Made by a program: the position numbers and the translations under genes. This document shows positions 37,193 through 45,875 of a DNA stretch of 64,000 nt, piece after piece. Each line of letters starts with the position of its first letter. The first letter of the stretch is position 1. Location: positions 25,607 through 89,606 of the forward strand of contig JANPPC010000018.1 of NCBI GenBank assembly GCA_031428275.1. The letters are read 5' to 3'. Source of the stretch: Pseudobdellovibrio sp031428275 (GTDB lineage Bacteria; Bdellovibrionota; Bdellovibrionia; Bdellovibrionales; Bdellovibrionaceae). Under the pieces are notes generated by a model that was not told the origin of the DNA, did no database searches, and saw nothing but the letters and a program-made list of their open reading frames with translations.

Positions 37193-37687
37193 TCATGATT
37201 TATTTAAAAATCGCATTAAGCATAATTTCTCAAGACAACGAACTGAATATTCTTTAGTGCTGGCATCGTAAACTTCGACTGGTCGCGGAATAAAATCATC
37301 TACTTTTTTGAAGCCAAACTTTTCGTAGTAGCTAATCATCGCCTCAGTACAGAACAGAATAAATTCTGGCTTTTTTTCGTAAGTTAAAATAAGTTTTGAA
37401 ATCATTTGCTGGCCATAGCCTAAGTTTCTTTTATCTTTTCTGATAATAATGCCCCGAATGCGAATACATTTTTGCGAATTAAAACAGGCGGCGATCCAAC
37501 CAACTTGTTCTTGATCCACTACTAAAGCCCATGCTTTTAAATTTTTATCGCATATATCTATTCCCATCAGCTGAATAGAATAAAATAGATTGCTGTGCAG
37601 GGTTGGTTTGTCACCAAAGCGAGCGGCTTCAGATACCGAGTAGTGTTCAAGCCACAATGGCGGAGAAACCTCAATTAGTTGAGCCAA
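37193..37687 (-). CDS. GNAT family acetyltransferase, coupled to second degenerate PP-loop gene
   Basis: I chose the TTG at 37687: a perfect GGAGG lies 6 bases upstream, and the start lies inside the upstream gene's last codons (17-base overlap). The 164 residues include VGWIAACFNSQKCIRIRG, IIRKDKRNLGYGQQMI (acetyl-CoA motif) and YYEKFGFKKV. Longer N-terminal extensions would overlap the upstream gene by nearly 200 bases. The arrangement copies that at 31876-33509. Confidence 0.8.
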   Translation of the reverse strand: MAQLIEVSPPLWLEHYSVSEAARFGDKPTLHSNLFYSIQLMGIDICDKNLKAWALVVDQEQVGWIAACFNSQKCIRIRGIIIRKDKRNLGYGQQMISKLILTYEKKPEFILFCTEAMISYYEKFGFKKVDDFIPRPVEVYDASTKEYSVRCLEKLCLMRFLNKS

Positions 37688-38540
37688 ACGTAGCCTCCAA
37701 ACTATTAAATTCAGGCTGAGAAATACCAAGGTATTTCCGAAAAAACCCAGCCAACGGAAATGCGGCCTGTTGAAATTTTTCATTGAGTGGCTTGGTCGAT
37801 TGAAAGTCTTGCGCAGTCCCGATAAAAGCGTAGTGAAGTGGAATACTGGCGTTGCCAAGTTCACGCCACATTAGACGCTCGATTCCGTCATTATGCGGGT
37901 GAAGAAACGTTTTTTTATTAAAAGTTGAAGTCAAGCCAGTGAAATAAGATTTAAATACTTGCGGGCTTACCTTTAAAATATTTTCGACGGCCAAAATATT
38001 ATAGTGATTTAAAGCAACTCCAACTTGATGGATACGCTCATTTTCAAGGTAAACCCAATAAGGAGGCCCATATTCGCGGTTAAGTGATCTTGTAAATGAC
38101 GCGTTTAGCACACGTAGGTAACCCTGTGGCCATAATACAGGTTGATTGATAGATCGCGAGGCTTGAATATATTGAAGTGTGGCGCGATCACTGATTCCAA
38201 AAAGTGCCTCACATTCAAGGACTGTTTTTTGATCCCATCTTTTAAAATCACTTAAAACTAAAATATTTACGGCATGAATATTCTGCGTGATTTGTTTTAA
38301 TGCTGAAGCAACCACCGAACCGTCATCAAGAATGGTGATCGGTCCGAAAGCTTCTACAAGTCGAATGATAGCTTGTTGCAAAGCGTTTTCCAGGGGCATG
38401 TCGGTAATTCTAGCTAGATTATCTAACTCAAAAAAGTAAAGATCTTCTTGTTTTTCGGCTTTCACCCAAGATATCTTATCATATCCACTTTGATAAAATG
38501 GCTCTGTGGCTAGAAAGAAACTTGGTGAAAATTTTTTCAT
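37671..38540 (-). CDS. Degenerate PP-loop-like paralogue (probable pseudoenzyme 2)
   Basis: A 289-residue protein. Where intact paralogues have the LLFSGGADS loop, it has ITILDDGSV (residues 68-76). VYLENERIHQVGVALNHYN followed by ILKVSPQVFKSYF parallels the WYRHLMHRNR-GFFQYTPEILLSYL segment of paralogue A. The similarity is by eye and weak in the N-terminal third, so homology is an inference. It starts head-to-head with paralogue B (start codons overlap at 38538-38541) and is coupled to the TTG-start GNAT. Confidence 0.55.
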   Translation of the reverse strand: MKKFSPSFFLATEPFYQSGYDKISWVKAEKQEDLYFFELDNLARITDMPLENALQQAIIRLVEAFGPITILDDGSVVASALKQITQNIHAVNILVLSDFKRWDQKTVLECEALFGISDRATLQYIQASRSINQPVLWPQGYLRVLNASFTRSLNREYGPPYWVYLENERIHQVGVALNHYNILAVENILKVSPQVFKSYFTGLTSTFNKKTFLHPHNDGIERLMWRELGNASIPLHYAFIGTAQDFQSTKPLNEKFQQAAFPLAGFFRKYLGISQPEFNSLEATFGSTN

Positions 38541-39525
38541 GACATCATACTCATCTTTTAAAAAACCAAAGTTTCATGAGCTTCCCGTAGTATCGCACAA
38601 TAGCCATTTTCAATTCGGATACGATGAAGATAGTTTTGTATTTCGATCATCCCCTAACCAGAACTGGAATGTCAAATACGGTAGACCTTCAAGAGCGCCG
38701 CTCGACTTTAAAACAGAATGCATCCAAACAGCAAAGACCATACGAAGTAGCACAACCGACCCGATTCACATATTGTTCTCAGGGGGCGTCGATTCTGAAG
38801 TCGTGCTAAGGTCTTTCGTAGCCGCACAAATTCCGGTCACCGCGGCTATTATGCGATTTAAAAATGACCTTAATATTCATGATATTAGCTGGGCAGTTAT
38901 AGCTTGCGAACAACTGAAAGTTCCATATCGTTTCTATGACCTTGATCTACTCCGGTTTTGGGATGATGAAGCTTGGGAGTATGCAAATCCAACTTACTGT
39001 ATTTCTCCGCAACTTTTATCAACGATGTGGTTAGTCGATCAAATTGACGGTTATCCAGTTATGGGAAGCGGTGAATGCCTTTTTGTAAAACATGTCGACC
39101 CAAATTATGTGCCCGGGGTAAGTCCGTATGTAAAATCAGACTGGTTTCTTTGGGAGAAAGAAAAAATTGCGGCTTGGTATCGGCATTTTATAGTGCGAAA
39201 CCGCAACGGTTGTCCCGGTTTTTTTCAATATACGCCAGAGCTAATTTATTCTTATTTAAGCGATCCATTTGTGCAGACCTTGATTGGAGATCAAATTCAC
39301 GGAAAACTTTCTACGGAAACTTCAAAGCTAAAAATTTATCAGCAGCATTTTTCACTTTTTAGTCGGCCGAAATATAGTGGATATGAAAAAGTGCAAATCC
39401 AAGATGCCCAGGTTCGCGCAAAGTTAGTACAGGCATTTCCTGGCACGAATCAGATTTTTAAAACATCTTGTACAGAATTAATTAAAAACTTATCTGTGCT
39501 GGGCCATGATTCAGTACACGCATAA
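38539..39525 (+). CDS. PP-loop ATPase, asparagine-synthetase-like (paralogue B)
   Basis: A 328-residue protein from the ATG at 38539 (a GTG at 38506 would add 11 residues). PP-loop LFSGGVDS at residues 79-86; RFKNDLNIHDISWAV, GSGECLFVK, GCPGFFQYTPELIYSYLSDPF and SSK/TSKLKIYQQ blocks match paralogue A nearly block for block. It overlaps paralogue C by 20 bases. The ATG shares two bases with the start codon of the divergent degenerate paralogue. Confidence 0.78.
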   Translation: MTSYSSFKKPKFHELPVVSHNSHFQFGYDEDSFVFRSSPNQNWNVKYGRPSRAPLDFKTECIQTAKTIRSSTTDPIHILFSGGVDSEVVLRSFVAAQIPVTAAIMRFKNDLNIHDISWAVIACEQLKVPYRFYDLDLLRFWDDEAWEYANPTYCISPQLLSTMWLVDQIDGYPVMGSGECLFVKHVDPNYVPGVSPYVKSDWFLWEKEKIAAWYRHFIVRNRNGCPGFFQYTPELIYSYLSDPFVQTLIGDQIHGKLSTETSKLKIYQQHFSLFSRPKYSGYEKVQIQDAQVRAKLVQAFPGTNQIFKTSCTELIKNLSVLGHDSVHA

Positions 39526-40453
39526 TAATCACTTTAAATTTGGATATGCTCCAAATAGATTTTATCAGAAAAGAGCAAGCGCCCAAGATCAATTTATCTT
39601 CGAGTACGGGGTGGCCAGTGGGTGTACCACTGATTGGCGTATATCTAACAAACAAGCTGCCGAAACGATTCGAGCCAATTTTAAAGGTGATTTGTGGATA
39701 TTATTTAGCGGTGGAACAGACAGCGAGTGCTGCATTCATAGTTTTCTAGACGCGGAAATTCCTTTCAAAATTGCAACCTTACGTATGAAGCGCAACCTTA
39801 ATGATCATGACTTAAAATACGCTGTTCATTTTGCCAAGAGCCATAGCCTAGCGATAGAATACTTTGATCTAGATGTAGAAGAGTTTACCCAAGGCGATCA
39901 ACTTTATCGCTATACTGATCCGATTTCTTGCGTCAGTCCGATTCTTGCTTGCCATCTTTGGCTTGCAGACCAAGTAAAGGGTGTTCCCATCCTGGCTCAA
40001 GGCGAATGCCATTTGAAAAAAGAAGTGCCAAATGGCTACAAGCCCGGAGAAAGTTTGTACGAGCCCAGCAACTGGTGCCTATATGAAAGTGAGCGAGCAT
40101 GTTCATTGTACATGCACTTCATTAAAGGTCAAAAACCAGCCGTGCCAGGATTTTTTCAGTACACCCCCGATCAGATATATACTTTTTTAACTCAAAACCC
40201 TCTTTTAAAAAAGCTGACTAACAACGAGTTAATGGGAAAGCTTGGAACACGCTCAAGCAAAAACCAACTGATCCGACAATTTTATCCCGAGATTGAATTG
40301 CGGGAAAAATTCACCGGATTCGAAAAGATTAATGAGTTGCACGATCAAATAAGGGAAAAGCTTGCAGAGCGTTACCCAGATGCAGACAGCTACTCGAAAG
40401 AAAATTTCCATAGTCTTATAAAAAAAATGCAACCAATTCGAGATATTGAATGA
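39506..40453 (+). CDS. PP-loop ATPase, asparagine-synthetase-like (paralogue C)
   Basis: A 315-residue protein with HFKFGYAPNRF at residues 9-19 and the PP-loop LFSGGTDS (residues 66-73). AQGEC replaces GSGEC, and VPGFFQYTPDQIYTFL is conserved. It overlaps paralogue B (20 bases) and the next gene (ATGA). It is more diverged than A and B are from each other, which suggests a different substrate (inference). Confidence 0.78.
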   Translation: MIQYTHNNHFKFGYAPNRFYQKRASAQDQFIFEYGVASGCTTDWRISNKQAAETIRANFKGDLWILFSGGTDSECCIHSFLDAEIPFKIATLRMKRNLNDHDLKYAVHFAKSHSLAIEYFDLDVEEFTQGDQLYRYTDPISCVSPILACHLWLADQVKGVPILAQGECHLKKEVPNGYKPGESLYEPSNWCLYESERACSLYMHFIKGQKPAVPGFFQYTPDQIYTFLTQNPLLKKLTNNELMGKLGTRSSKNQLIRQFYPEIELREKFTGFEKINELHDQIREKLAERYPDADSYSKENFHSLIKKMQPIRDIE

Positions 40454-40893
40454 ACTATTTCGCGAAATTTTTTTTAATTATGCTGGTTGTGACTGTCGTT
40501 TTTAACCTTGAGTATTTTCCATTTTCAAATTACGCAATGTACTCGAGGCCGCTTCTACCTGGCCCAACTTACACCTACTGGAAACTGCGCACTGTCGATC
40601 AAAATGGCATTGAACAAGACTTCAAAAACAAAAATTATTACTTATTTCATGCTGAGCAACCTTTGATTGAATCTTTACATCGCAATCAGTTCGCTCAAAA
40701 AGATTTGCAAGTAGTACTAATGTCTCTTTTAAAAAGAACTCGATATATGAATGCAAACTTTGTTGAGATACGTCTATATAAGGCCATATATCTTTGGCCA
40801 GAATACAAAGCGGCAATGTTGTTAGATTTACCAATTGAAGTGAAAGACTATGTTAGGCTAGAACTGTTGACTACGAGCGGGACGATAAAATGA
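40450..40893 (+). CDS. Small membrane-anchored protein paired with HTTM protein
   Basis: A 147-residue protein with one N-terminal TM segment (FAKFFLIMLVVTVVFNLEYFPFSNYAMYS). A periplasmic, Tyr-rich domain follows. Proteins starting with this PFSxYxMYS-type motif are often encoded beside HTTM-domain proteins (recollection, not searched). It overlaps paralogue C and the HTTM gene by 4 bases each (ATGA), so it is co-translated with both. Confidence 0.65.
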   Translation: MNYFAKFFLIMLVVTVVFNLEYFPFSNYAMYSRPLLPGPTYTYWKLRTVDQNGIEQDFKNKNYYLFHAEQPLIESLHRNQFAQKDLQVVLMSLLKRTRYMNANFVEIRLYKAIYLWPEYKAAMLLDLPIEVKDYVRLELLTTSGTIK

Positions 40894-41723
40894 TTTTATC
40901 TCAGAAATATTCTTTAGAGGATGAAAAAGAAAATTTTGCTATTTTAAGGTTTATTTTTTATACGCTTCTACTTTTTTTTGTAAAAACTCAGTATATCGCC
41001 TCATACTCGCAGCTACCGAAACAGTTGTGGTTGCCTACTGGAATTTTTCAAATTTTCAATGAGCCAATTGTTTTTAATCCCCAAGCATTTATTTATATTG
41101 ATATTATTTGGAAAGGATTAGCTATTTTTTGTGCTAGCGGATGGGAATTTCGAATATTTTCTAAAATATTTTTCGTGCTCACATTCATTTTATTTAACAT
41201 TTCACACAATTATGGGTATCAAACTCATACAAATATGCCCTTAGTGCTGGCTTCATTTGCCTTAGCTTTTTGTGGTAACCACCGAATTTTTTGTGTGCGC
41301 GCACTATTCTGTGCAGTTTTTCTGAGTGCGGGGCTTAGCAAATTACGAAATGGCGGATTAGATTGGATTACAACCGAAAATCTGCAAAATGTACTAGTGC
41401 GAAGTCAAATCTATTATCACGACTTACATCCACTCGCCCATAAGGTAAGATTAAATATAATTTTTGCTAAACTTCCATTGTTTCTAAATTTTTCGGCAGC
41501 TTTTATTGTAATTATAGAACTGATATCCCCACTGGCTCTTCTGAGTAAGCGATTTCGACTTTGGGGCGTGTTGCTGCTTCTTGTATCCCAAATTATTATT
41601 TACTTTACAATTTATGTAAACTTCGCCGCGTACCTTGTGCTTTATGCTTTCTGGATCGACTGGAGCCGGGTGCATAAATACTTATATAGATTTACAATTG
41701 GTCAGATTGGTTACTATGATTAG
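40890..41723 (+). CDS. HTTM-domain multi-pass membrane protein
   Basis: A 277-residue protein with several TM helices and the AGLSKLRNGGLDWI segment typical of HTTM (horizontally transferred transmembrane) proteins, related to vitamin-K-dependent gamma-carboxylase. The catalytic role of bacterial members is mostly unknown. It ends the overlapping series paralogue B, paralogue C, small membrane protein, HTTM, which reads as a single operon. Confidence 0.72.
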   Translation: MILSQKYSLEDEKENFAILRFIFYTLLLFFVKTQYIASYSQLPKQLWLPTGIFQIFNEPIVFNPQAFIYIDIIWKGLAIFCASGWEFRIFSKIFFVLTFILFNISHNYGYQTHTNMPLVLASFALAFCGNHRIFCVRALFCAVFLSAGLSKLRNGGLDWITTENLQNVLVRSQIYYHDLHPLAHKVRLNIIFAKLPLFLNFSAAFIVIIELISPLALLSKRFRLWGVLLLLVSQIIIYFTIYVNFAAYLVLYAFWIDWSRVHKYLYRFTIGQIGYYD

Positions 41724-41741
41724 TTATTTATGGGAGCAGTG

Positions 41742-42488
41742 ATGAAAACTCTAACAATTGTTCTTTTGTTAGCTTTGAACGTATTCGGCCAAAATTCGGT
41801 CCCGCCGTCGCCAAATAATGGCCCAGCAAATACAAAAACTGCGATTACCCCAACGCCGGTTAATAGGCCTTACGCGGGTAATCCATTGATCAAAAGAAGA
41901 AACAACAAGTTTTATGCTAGAATTGCAGAGAAAAAAGAGATTGTATTACCGGACCCAGAATTTGTTTTTAAAGCTGATCAGTTTCCAAACTATAAAAATG
42001 ATTATAAGCAAAGGTTAGATTTATCAAAAAGTTTAGCAAGACAGTATATCGAAGATTTCGAGACAGAATATTTAAAGACTTCGGGACACGTTGTTTCCAG
42101 ACCTTTCTTGGCAGCGCAAGTTGTGGATGCGTTTGAAATTTTAGAGCGTACACCGCCAGAACTTTTGGACGTTACGCCATTTACCGCCCCTAACTATAGG
42201 CCTAAACTTCATGCAGTCTTAAGTAACTACATCATTAGTTTCGAGCGATCTAAGTCGCCCGAATTATTTAATAAACTGAATGAGCAAGCAAGCCTACTTA
42301 AAGCCCAAGATGAAACGATTAAAAAATTAACATTAAAAATTGCAAATTTAGAGGTCAATTCGACATCTGAAGGCAATAAGCAGTCTTACTTAGAACTTAT
42401 CAAGAGTAAAAAGGTCATCGTCTCAATGGTTATGTCTTTGATTATTTCAATGTTAGTATTTGTTGGATTCAGTTTTCTTAAAAATTAA
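41742..42488 (+). CDS. Secreted protein with C-terminal membrane anchor, unknown function
   Basis: I chose the ATG at 41742 because GGAG lies about 6 bases upstream and a signal peptide follows (MKTLTIVLLLALNVFG-QN). The 248 residues contain a Pro/Asn/Thr-rich stretch, a helical middle region with a short coiled coil (LNEQASLLKAQDETIKKLTLKI) and a C-terminal TM segment (VIVSMVMSLIISMLVFVGFSF). No family is recognised. It follows the HTTM gene by 18 bases. Confidence 0.6.
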   Translation: MKTLTIVLLLALNVFGQNSVPPSPNNGPANTKTAITPTPVNRPYAGNPLIKRRNNKFYARIAEKKEIVLPDPEFVFKADQFPNYKNDYKQRLDLSKSLARQYIEDFETEYLKTSGHVVSRPFLAAQVVDAFEILERTPPELLDVTPFTAPNYRPKLHAVLSNYIISFERSKSPELFNKLNEQASLLKAQDETIKKLTLKIANLEVNSTSEGNKQSYLELIKSKKVIVSMVMSLIISMLVFVGFSFLKN

Positions 42489-42502
42489 AATTTTTTTATG
42501 GA

Positions 42503-43237
42503 TTAGGTTCGCTGAAAAATTTTAATAAGTAGCCCTGTCACATCAAGCTCATACCAGCGATTGCCAAAATAGGATTTTTTAGGAAAACGGTGATGGTTAT
42601 TATGCCAGCCCTCACCCCAAACTAAATATCCAAGTAGCCAATTATTACGAGACTCGTCTTTACACGTAAAAAGTTTATATCCGACGAGATGCCCAATGCT
42701 GTTCACAGCACTTCCTGCATTCCACAAAATTGCCGCTGGAAATAAATAAGCGGAAACAATCAGAAATGGATCAACGAGGCCCAAAAGTAAAACGTAAAAC
42801 AACTGAACGAAAAAATAGTTCTTGTGCAAGAATCGATGGATAGGACTTTTAATTAAATCAGGTACTCGACGCAAATTAGGTCGATAGAACATACTTAAAA
42901 ATTGCACCTTCCAAAAAGTTGAGTGATGTGGGCTATGGGGGTCATGAATGGTGTCCGCATACTGATGGTGATCGCGGTGAACGGCGCACCAGGCTAAAGA
43001 CGAGCCAGTTAGACCTAAAGTACCTAAGGTGGCCCCTATGGCCTCAAAAAACCGCGGCGGCTTCCAGCTTCGATGTGAAAGTAGCCGGTGGTAAGTCATG
43101 TTCATACCAATACAGCCGGTTAAAAAATAGATGGTAAGAGAAATCAGATAATCTTGCGGCTTGGCTAAAGCGACCATTGGGAAGATGGCAAGGTGCGCCA
43201 CAATTTGAAATAATAAAAGTAAGTAAGCCGATCTCAT
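42503..43237 (-). CDS. Membrane fatty-acid desaturase (acyl-CoA type)
   Basis: A 244-residue di-iron membrane desaturase with the three His boxes: HRLLSH, HRDHH and HNNHH, and hydrophobic segments between them. The family introduces double bonds into acyl chains, usually at the delta-9 position. It is close in sequence to the broken gene at 28068 (TYHRLLSH / TFHRYLSH, LTGSSLAWCAVHRDHH / GTGSSIGWVAVHKQHH). The gene stands alone on the minus strand between two rightward operons. Confidence 0.9.
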   Translation of the reverse strand: MRSAYLLLLFQIVAHLAIFPMVALAKPQDYLISLTIYFLTGCIGMNMTYHRLLSHRSWKPPRFFEAIGATLGTLGLTGSSLAWCAVHRDHHQYADTIHDPHSPHHSTFWKVQFLSMFYRPNLRRVPDLIKSPIHRFLHKNYFFVQLFYVLLLGLVDPFLIVSAYLFPAAILWNAGSAVNSIGHLVGYKLFTCKDESRNNWLLGYLVWGEGWHNNHHRFPKKSYFGNRWYELDVTGLLIKIFQRT

Positions 43238-43387
43238 TTAGCTTAATACTAATTCATACTTTGGAAAAAAAGTAAGTTTAAAAATGAATTTTAGCTTTAT
43301 AAGTTAAACGGGCATGTATAGAGGTCTTGGATTTATGATAGTTTGCGGCGCTTCAAAGTACAATTTCTGCATCATTCGAACTACAAT

Positions 43388-44176
43388 ATGACAATGTCGG
43401 ATAATATGACCAGCACGATCAATACTTTATCACGAAGCCCTTTGGCAAAAGATCAAATTAAAAAGTTGTGGTCGAAACCAATTATTGTAGATGACTTTTT
43501 AAGCGAGCAAGAGATGAATGAACTTAAAAGTTCCATACTTACTTCCGAAAAAATTCACCGGCATAGTTCGTATGAGAATGAATTAGAAGTTCGTTTTTTA
43601 ACCAAAGAAAAACTACCTCCGATCCTTTTTCAAAAGCTTGAAATTTTTCTTAAAAGTTTTTCCATAAAAAGCATATTTGCTTTCGATAGTAATAAACCTT
43701 TTATGCTTCACACAGACTCAGGGTTAAGAACGGACACCTTGCCGTATAAAAACATAACGTTCTGCTTAGAAAAAAATTCTTTTAGCGAGCAGCTTGTTTT
43801 ATATAATGCATTTGGATATTTTTCGACATCCATTACGGATTTTGATAGTTTTGCTTATTCGAAAGAGGTAGTAGAAAATTACAACTACTTACTCGCTACT
43901 CCAGAAGAGTTTGTAAATAGCGAAAACTGTTACATTCCAAAAGAACACTCAATAGATCAAAGCAATTTTAATAAAAATCAACTTCTTGCCCATATACCGT
44001 CGAAGTTAACTTCACATTTTTCTATCGCCGACGTAATTGAATTTAAGTATAACCGACTTATCATTTTCGATTCTTGCCAGCTTCACTCAGGTTCGGCACT
44101 TAAATCAGTCTATTTGTCCGAAAAAATGAAAAGAATGACCATATTTACAGAAATTTTTTTGGAGACCATTGAGTGA
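43388..44176 (+). CDS. Fe(II)/2-oxoglutarate-type dioxygenase-like protein (2OG-5)
   Basis: About 262 residues from the ATG at 43388; a TTG at 43343 and ATGs at 43394 and 43406 are alternatives. VDDFLSEQEMNELKS near the N-terminus and the His-x-Asp in FMLHTDSG are typical of prolyl-4-hydroxylase-like oxygenases. The distal site is FDSCQLHSGSALKS...KRMTIF (His...Arg). It overlaps the desaturase at 44173 by 4 bases (GTGA), an oxygenase-desaturase pair. Confidence 0.78.
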   Translation: MTMSDNMTSTINTLSRSPLAKDQIKKLWSKPIIVDDFLSEQEMNELKSSILTSEKIHRHSSYENELEVRFLTKEKLPPILFQKLEIFLKSFSIKSIFAFDSNKPFMLHTDSGLRTDTLPYKNITFCLEKNSFSEQLVLYNAFGYFSTSITDFDSFAYSKEVVENYNYLLATPEEFVNSENCYIPKEHSIDQSNFNKNQLLAHIPSKLTSHFSIADVIEFKYNRLIIFDSCQLHSGSALKSVYLSEKMKRMTIFTEIFLETIE

Positions 44177-44970
44177 AAATGAAGCATTTCTATATTCCAA
44201 AAGGAATTCTTTTCATAACTTTACCCCAGCACTTGCTAGGTGCCGCACTAGCTTTTTATCTTATTTTTTCTGGGAAAGCGTCCTTGATTTGGATTATACT
44301 GTCCTACGCTTGTTGGGTTTTAATTGGTGTTGTTGGTGTGGGAATATTCTACCATAAATACTTTGCGCATAAAAGTTTTGAAACTTACATGCCCGTCGAG
44401 ACTCTTGGCGCATACTTGGGCGTATTAGCTGGATTAGGTCCACCAATCGGGTGGATAGCACTGCATAATGATCATCATCATAAACACGCAGATCAAAATT
44501 TGCTTGATGTGCACAGTCCGATTCATGGTAAATTTAGCGCCTACATGGGATGGCAATTTAGTAAATTTTCTTTGAAAATGGATTCAGCTAAGCGATTACT
44601 TTCAAAGAAAAATCTTAAATTTTTCGGGCGCCACTATTTTAAGACCTACTGGATCACGGCCGCCGTGCTTTTTTTAGTTCATCCCTTCTTGCCAGTTTTT
44701 GCACTTTTTGTTCCTGGCTGCATTCACTATCATGTTGAGGGATTTATTAGTTGCTTTGGTCATACAAAAAAAATTGGTTATCGCAATTTTGATACGGCCG
44801 ATAATAGTGTCAATATTCTTTGGTTCGGAATTTTATCTTGGGGAGCAGGGTTTCACAACAATCACCATCGCTATATTTCGGCGATGCACTATCAAATCAA
44901 GCCATACGAAATTGATTTAAGTCGCCTTATTTTATTTCTTATCCCGAAGAAAAAAATAAAATTAACGTAG
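44173..44970 (+). CDS. Membrane fatty-acid desaturase, coupled to 2OG-5
   Basis: A 265-residue protein with the His boxes HKYFAH, HNDHHHKH and HNNHH and about four hydrophobic segments. The GTG start overlaps the 2OG-5 stop (GTGA); an ATG two codons later is also possible. It is more diverged from the desaturase at 42503 than that gene is from the broken one, so it may act on a different chain position or substrate. Confidence 0.88.
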   Translation: MKMKHFYIPKGILFITLPQHLLGAALAFYLIFSGKASLIWIILSYACWVLIGVVGVGIFYHKYFAHKSFETYMPVETLGAYLGVLAGLGPPIGWIALHNDHHHKHADQNLLDVHSPIHGKFSAYMGWQFSKFSLKMDSAKRLLSKKNLKFFGRHYFKTYWITAAVLFLVHPFLPVFALFVPGCIHYHVEGFISCFGHTKKIGYRNFDTADNSVNILWFGILSWGAGFHNNHHRYISAMHYQIKPYEIDLSRLILFLIPKKKIKLT

Positions 44971-44971
44971 G

Positions 44972-45811
44972 CTAAGGATATAAATCTTCTTGGCTTTCTA
45001 AATTGGCCACCAAATGTAATCGCGGCGCGGCGCCTTTATTTGCCACATAATGCGTGTAGCCCGTATTAACATACCACATTTTACCGTCGGCCGGCATATG
45101 CGCAGTCGTCACTTTTGTGCCATCCGTTATGTAATTAAAAGTCGAATCCAAATTTGTAAAAATAGGTATGTGCACTCGAATAGAATAATCTGTGTTGTAA
45201 TCAATGTGAGGCTTGCCCTCGAAGCCGGGCATCAATACGGCAAGCCTGACGCGGGTAAATTTAGCCTTGAATGAGTTCAATATTTCTAGAAGCATGCCTT
45301 TGGCGTTGTCTCCAGGAACATTATAATTTCGCTCATCGAGTTGAGGCTTGTATTCGATCGAGTCTCTCTCTATTGCGCATCGAATCGCTTTTCTTTTGTC
45401 AGTTATAGGATCTAAAAAATTAATATTCGGATATTTTTTTGAGTCAAATTTTGTAATAGCTAGTTGCCGATACATTCGTCCATTATGAAGACCGCGTGCT
45501 CGTAAGGACTCTTCGTCACTAATAAAGCGGGTATGAGTCTCATTGTACTGGTTGCAAAGATGTACATACTCACCGCCAAAATCTAAATCTGAATATAGAG
45601 AATAATTATCGAAGCCGAATTTAATAATTTCTTTCTGAAGAGCAACAATATCAAGGGCCGGTCGAGGCAAGACTTTAAACAAGGGAAGATGCTCTCGTGT
45701 TAATTTCATCGATAATTTTGATTCTGCAGAATCTAACATTGTTGCCCCCTTAGCTACATTAGTTTTAACGGGGAAGACTGAAGCGTCAATAAAAACTATA
45801 TTCTGGTTCAC
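44972..45811 (-). CDS. Aspartyl/asparaginyl beta-hydroxylase-like dioxygenase (2OG-6)
   Basis: A 279-residue protein with a GTG start preceded by GAAGGT. The Fe ligands lie in GKPHIDYNTDYSIRVHIPI (His-x-Asp), and the distal His in GYTHYVANKGAAPRLHLVA with the 2OG Arg. HMPADGKMWYVN is the conserved segment before the distal His. An N-terminal extension of about 70 residues is longer than in 2OG-2/4. It converges on the desaturase at 44173 with one base between the stops. Confidence 0.85.
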   Translation of the reverse strand: MNQNIVFIDASVFPVKTNVAKGATMLDSAESKLSMKLTREHLPLFKVLPRPALDIVALQKEIIKFGFDNYSLYSDLDFGGEYVHLCNQYNETHTRFISDEESLRARGLHNGRMYRQLAITKFDSKKYPNINFLDPITDKRKAIRCAIERDSIEYKPQLDERNYNVPGDNAKGMLLEILNSFKAKFTRVRLAVLMPGFEGKPHIDYNTDYSIRVHIPIFTNLDSTFNYITDGTKVTTAHMPADGKMWYVNTGYTHYVANKGAAPRLHLVANLESQEDLYP

Positions 45812-45875
45812 AAGACCTTCGTCAAAATATGTCGTGAACGAAGATTCAAGGCAAAAATTAATATATAATTATTGT

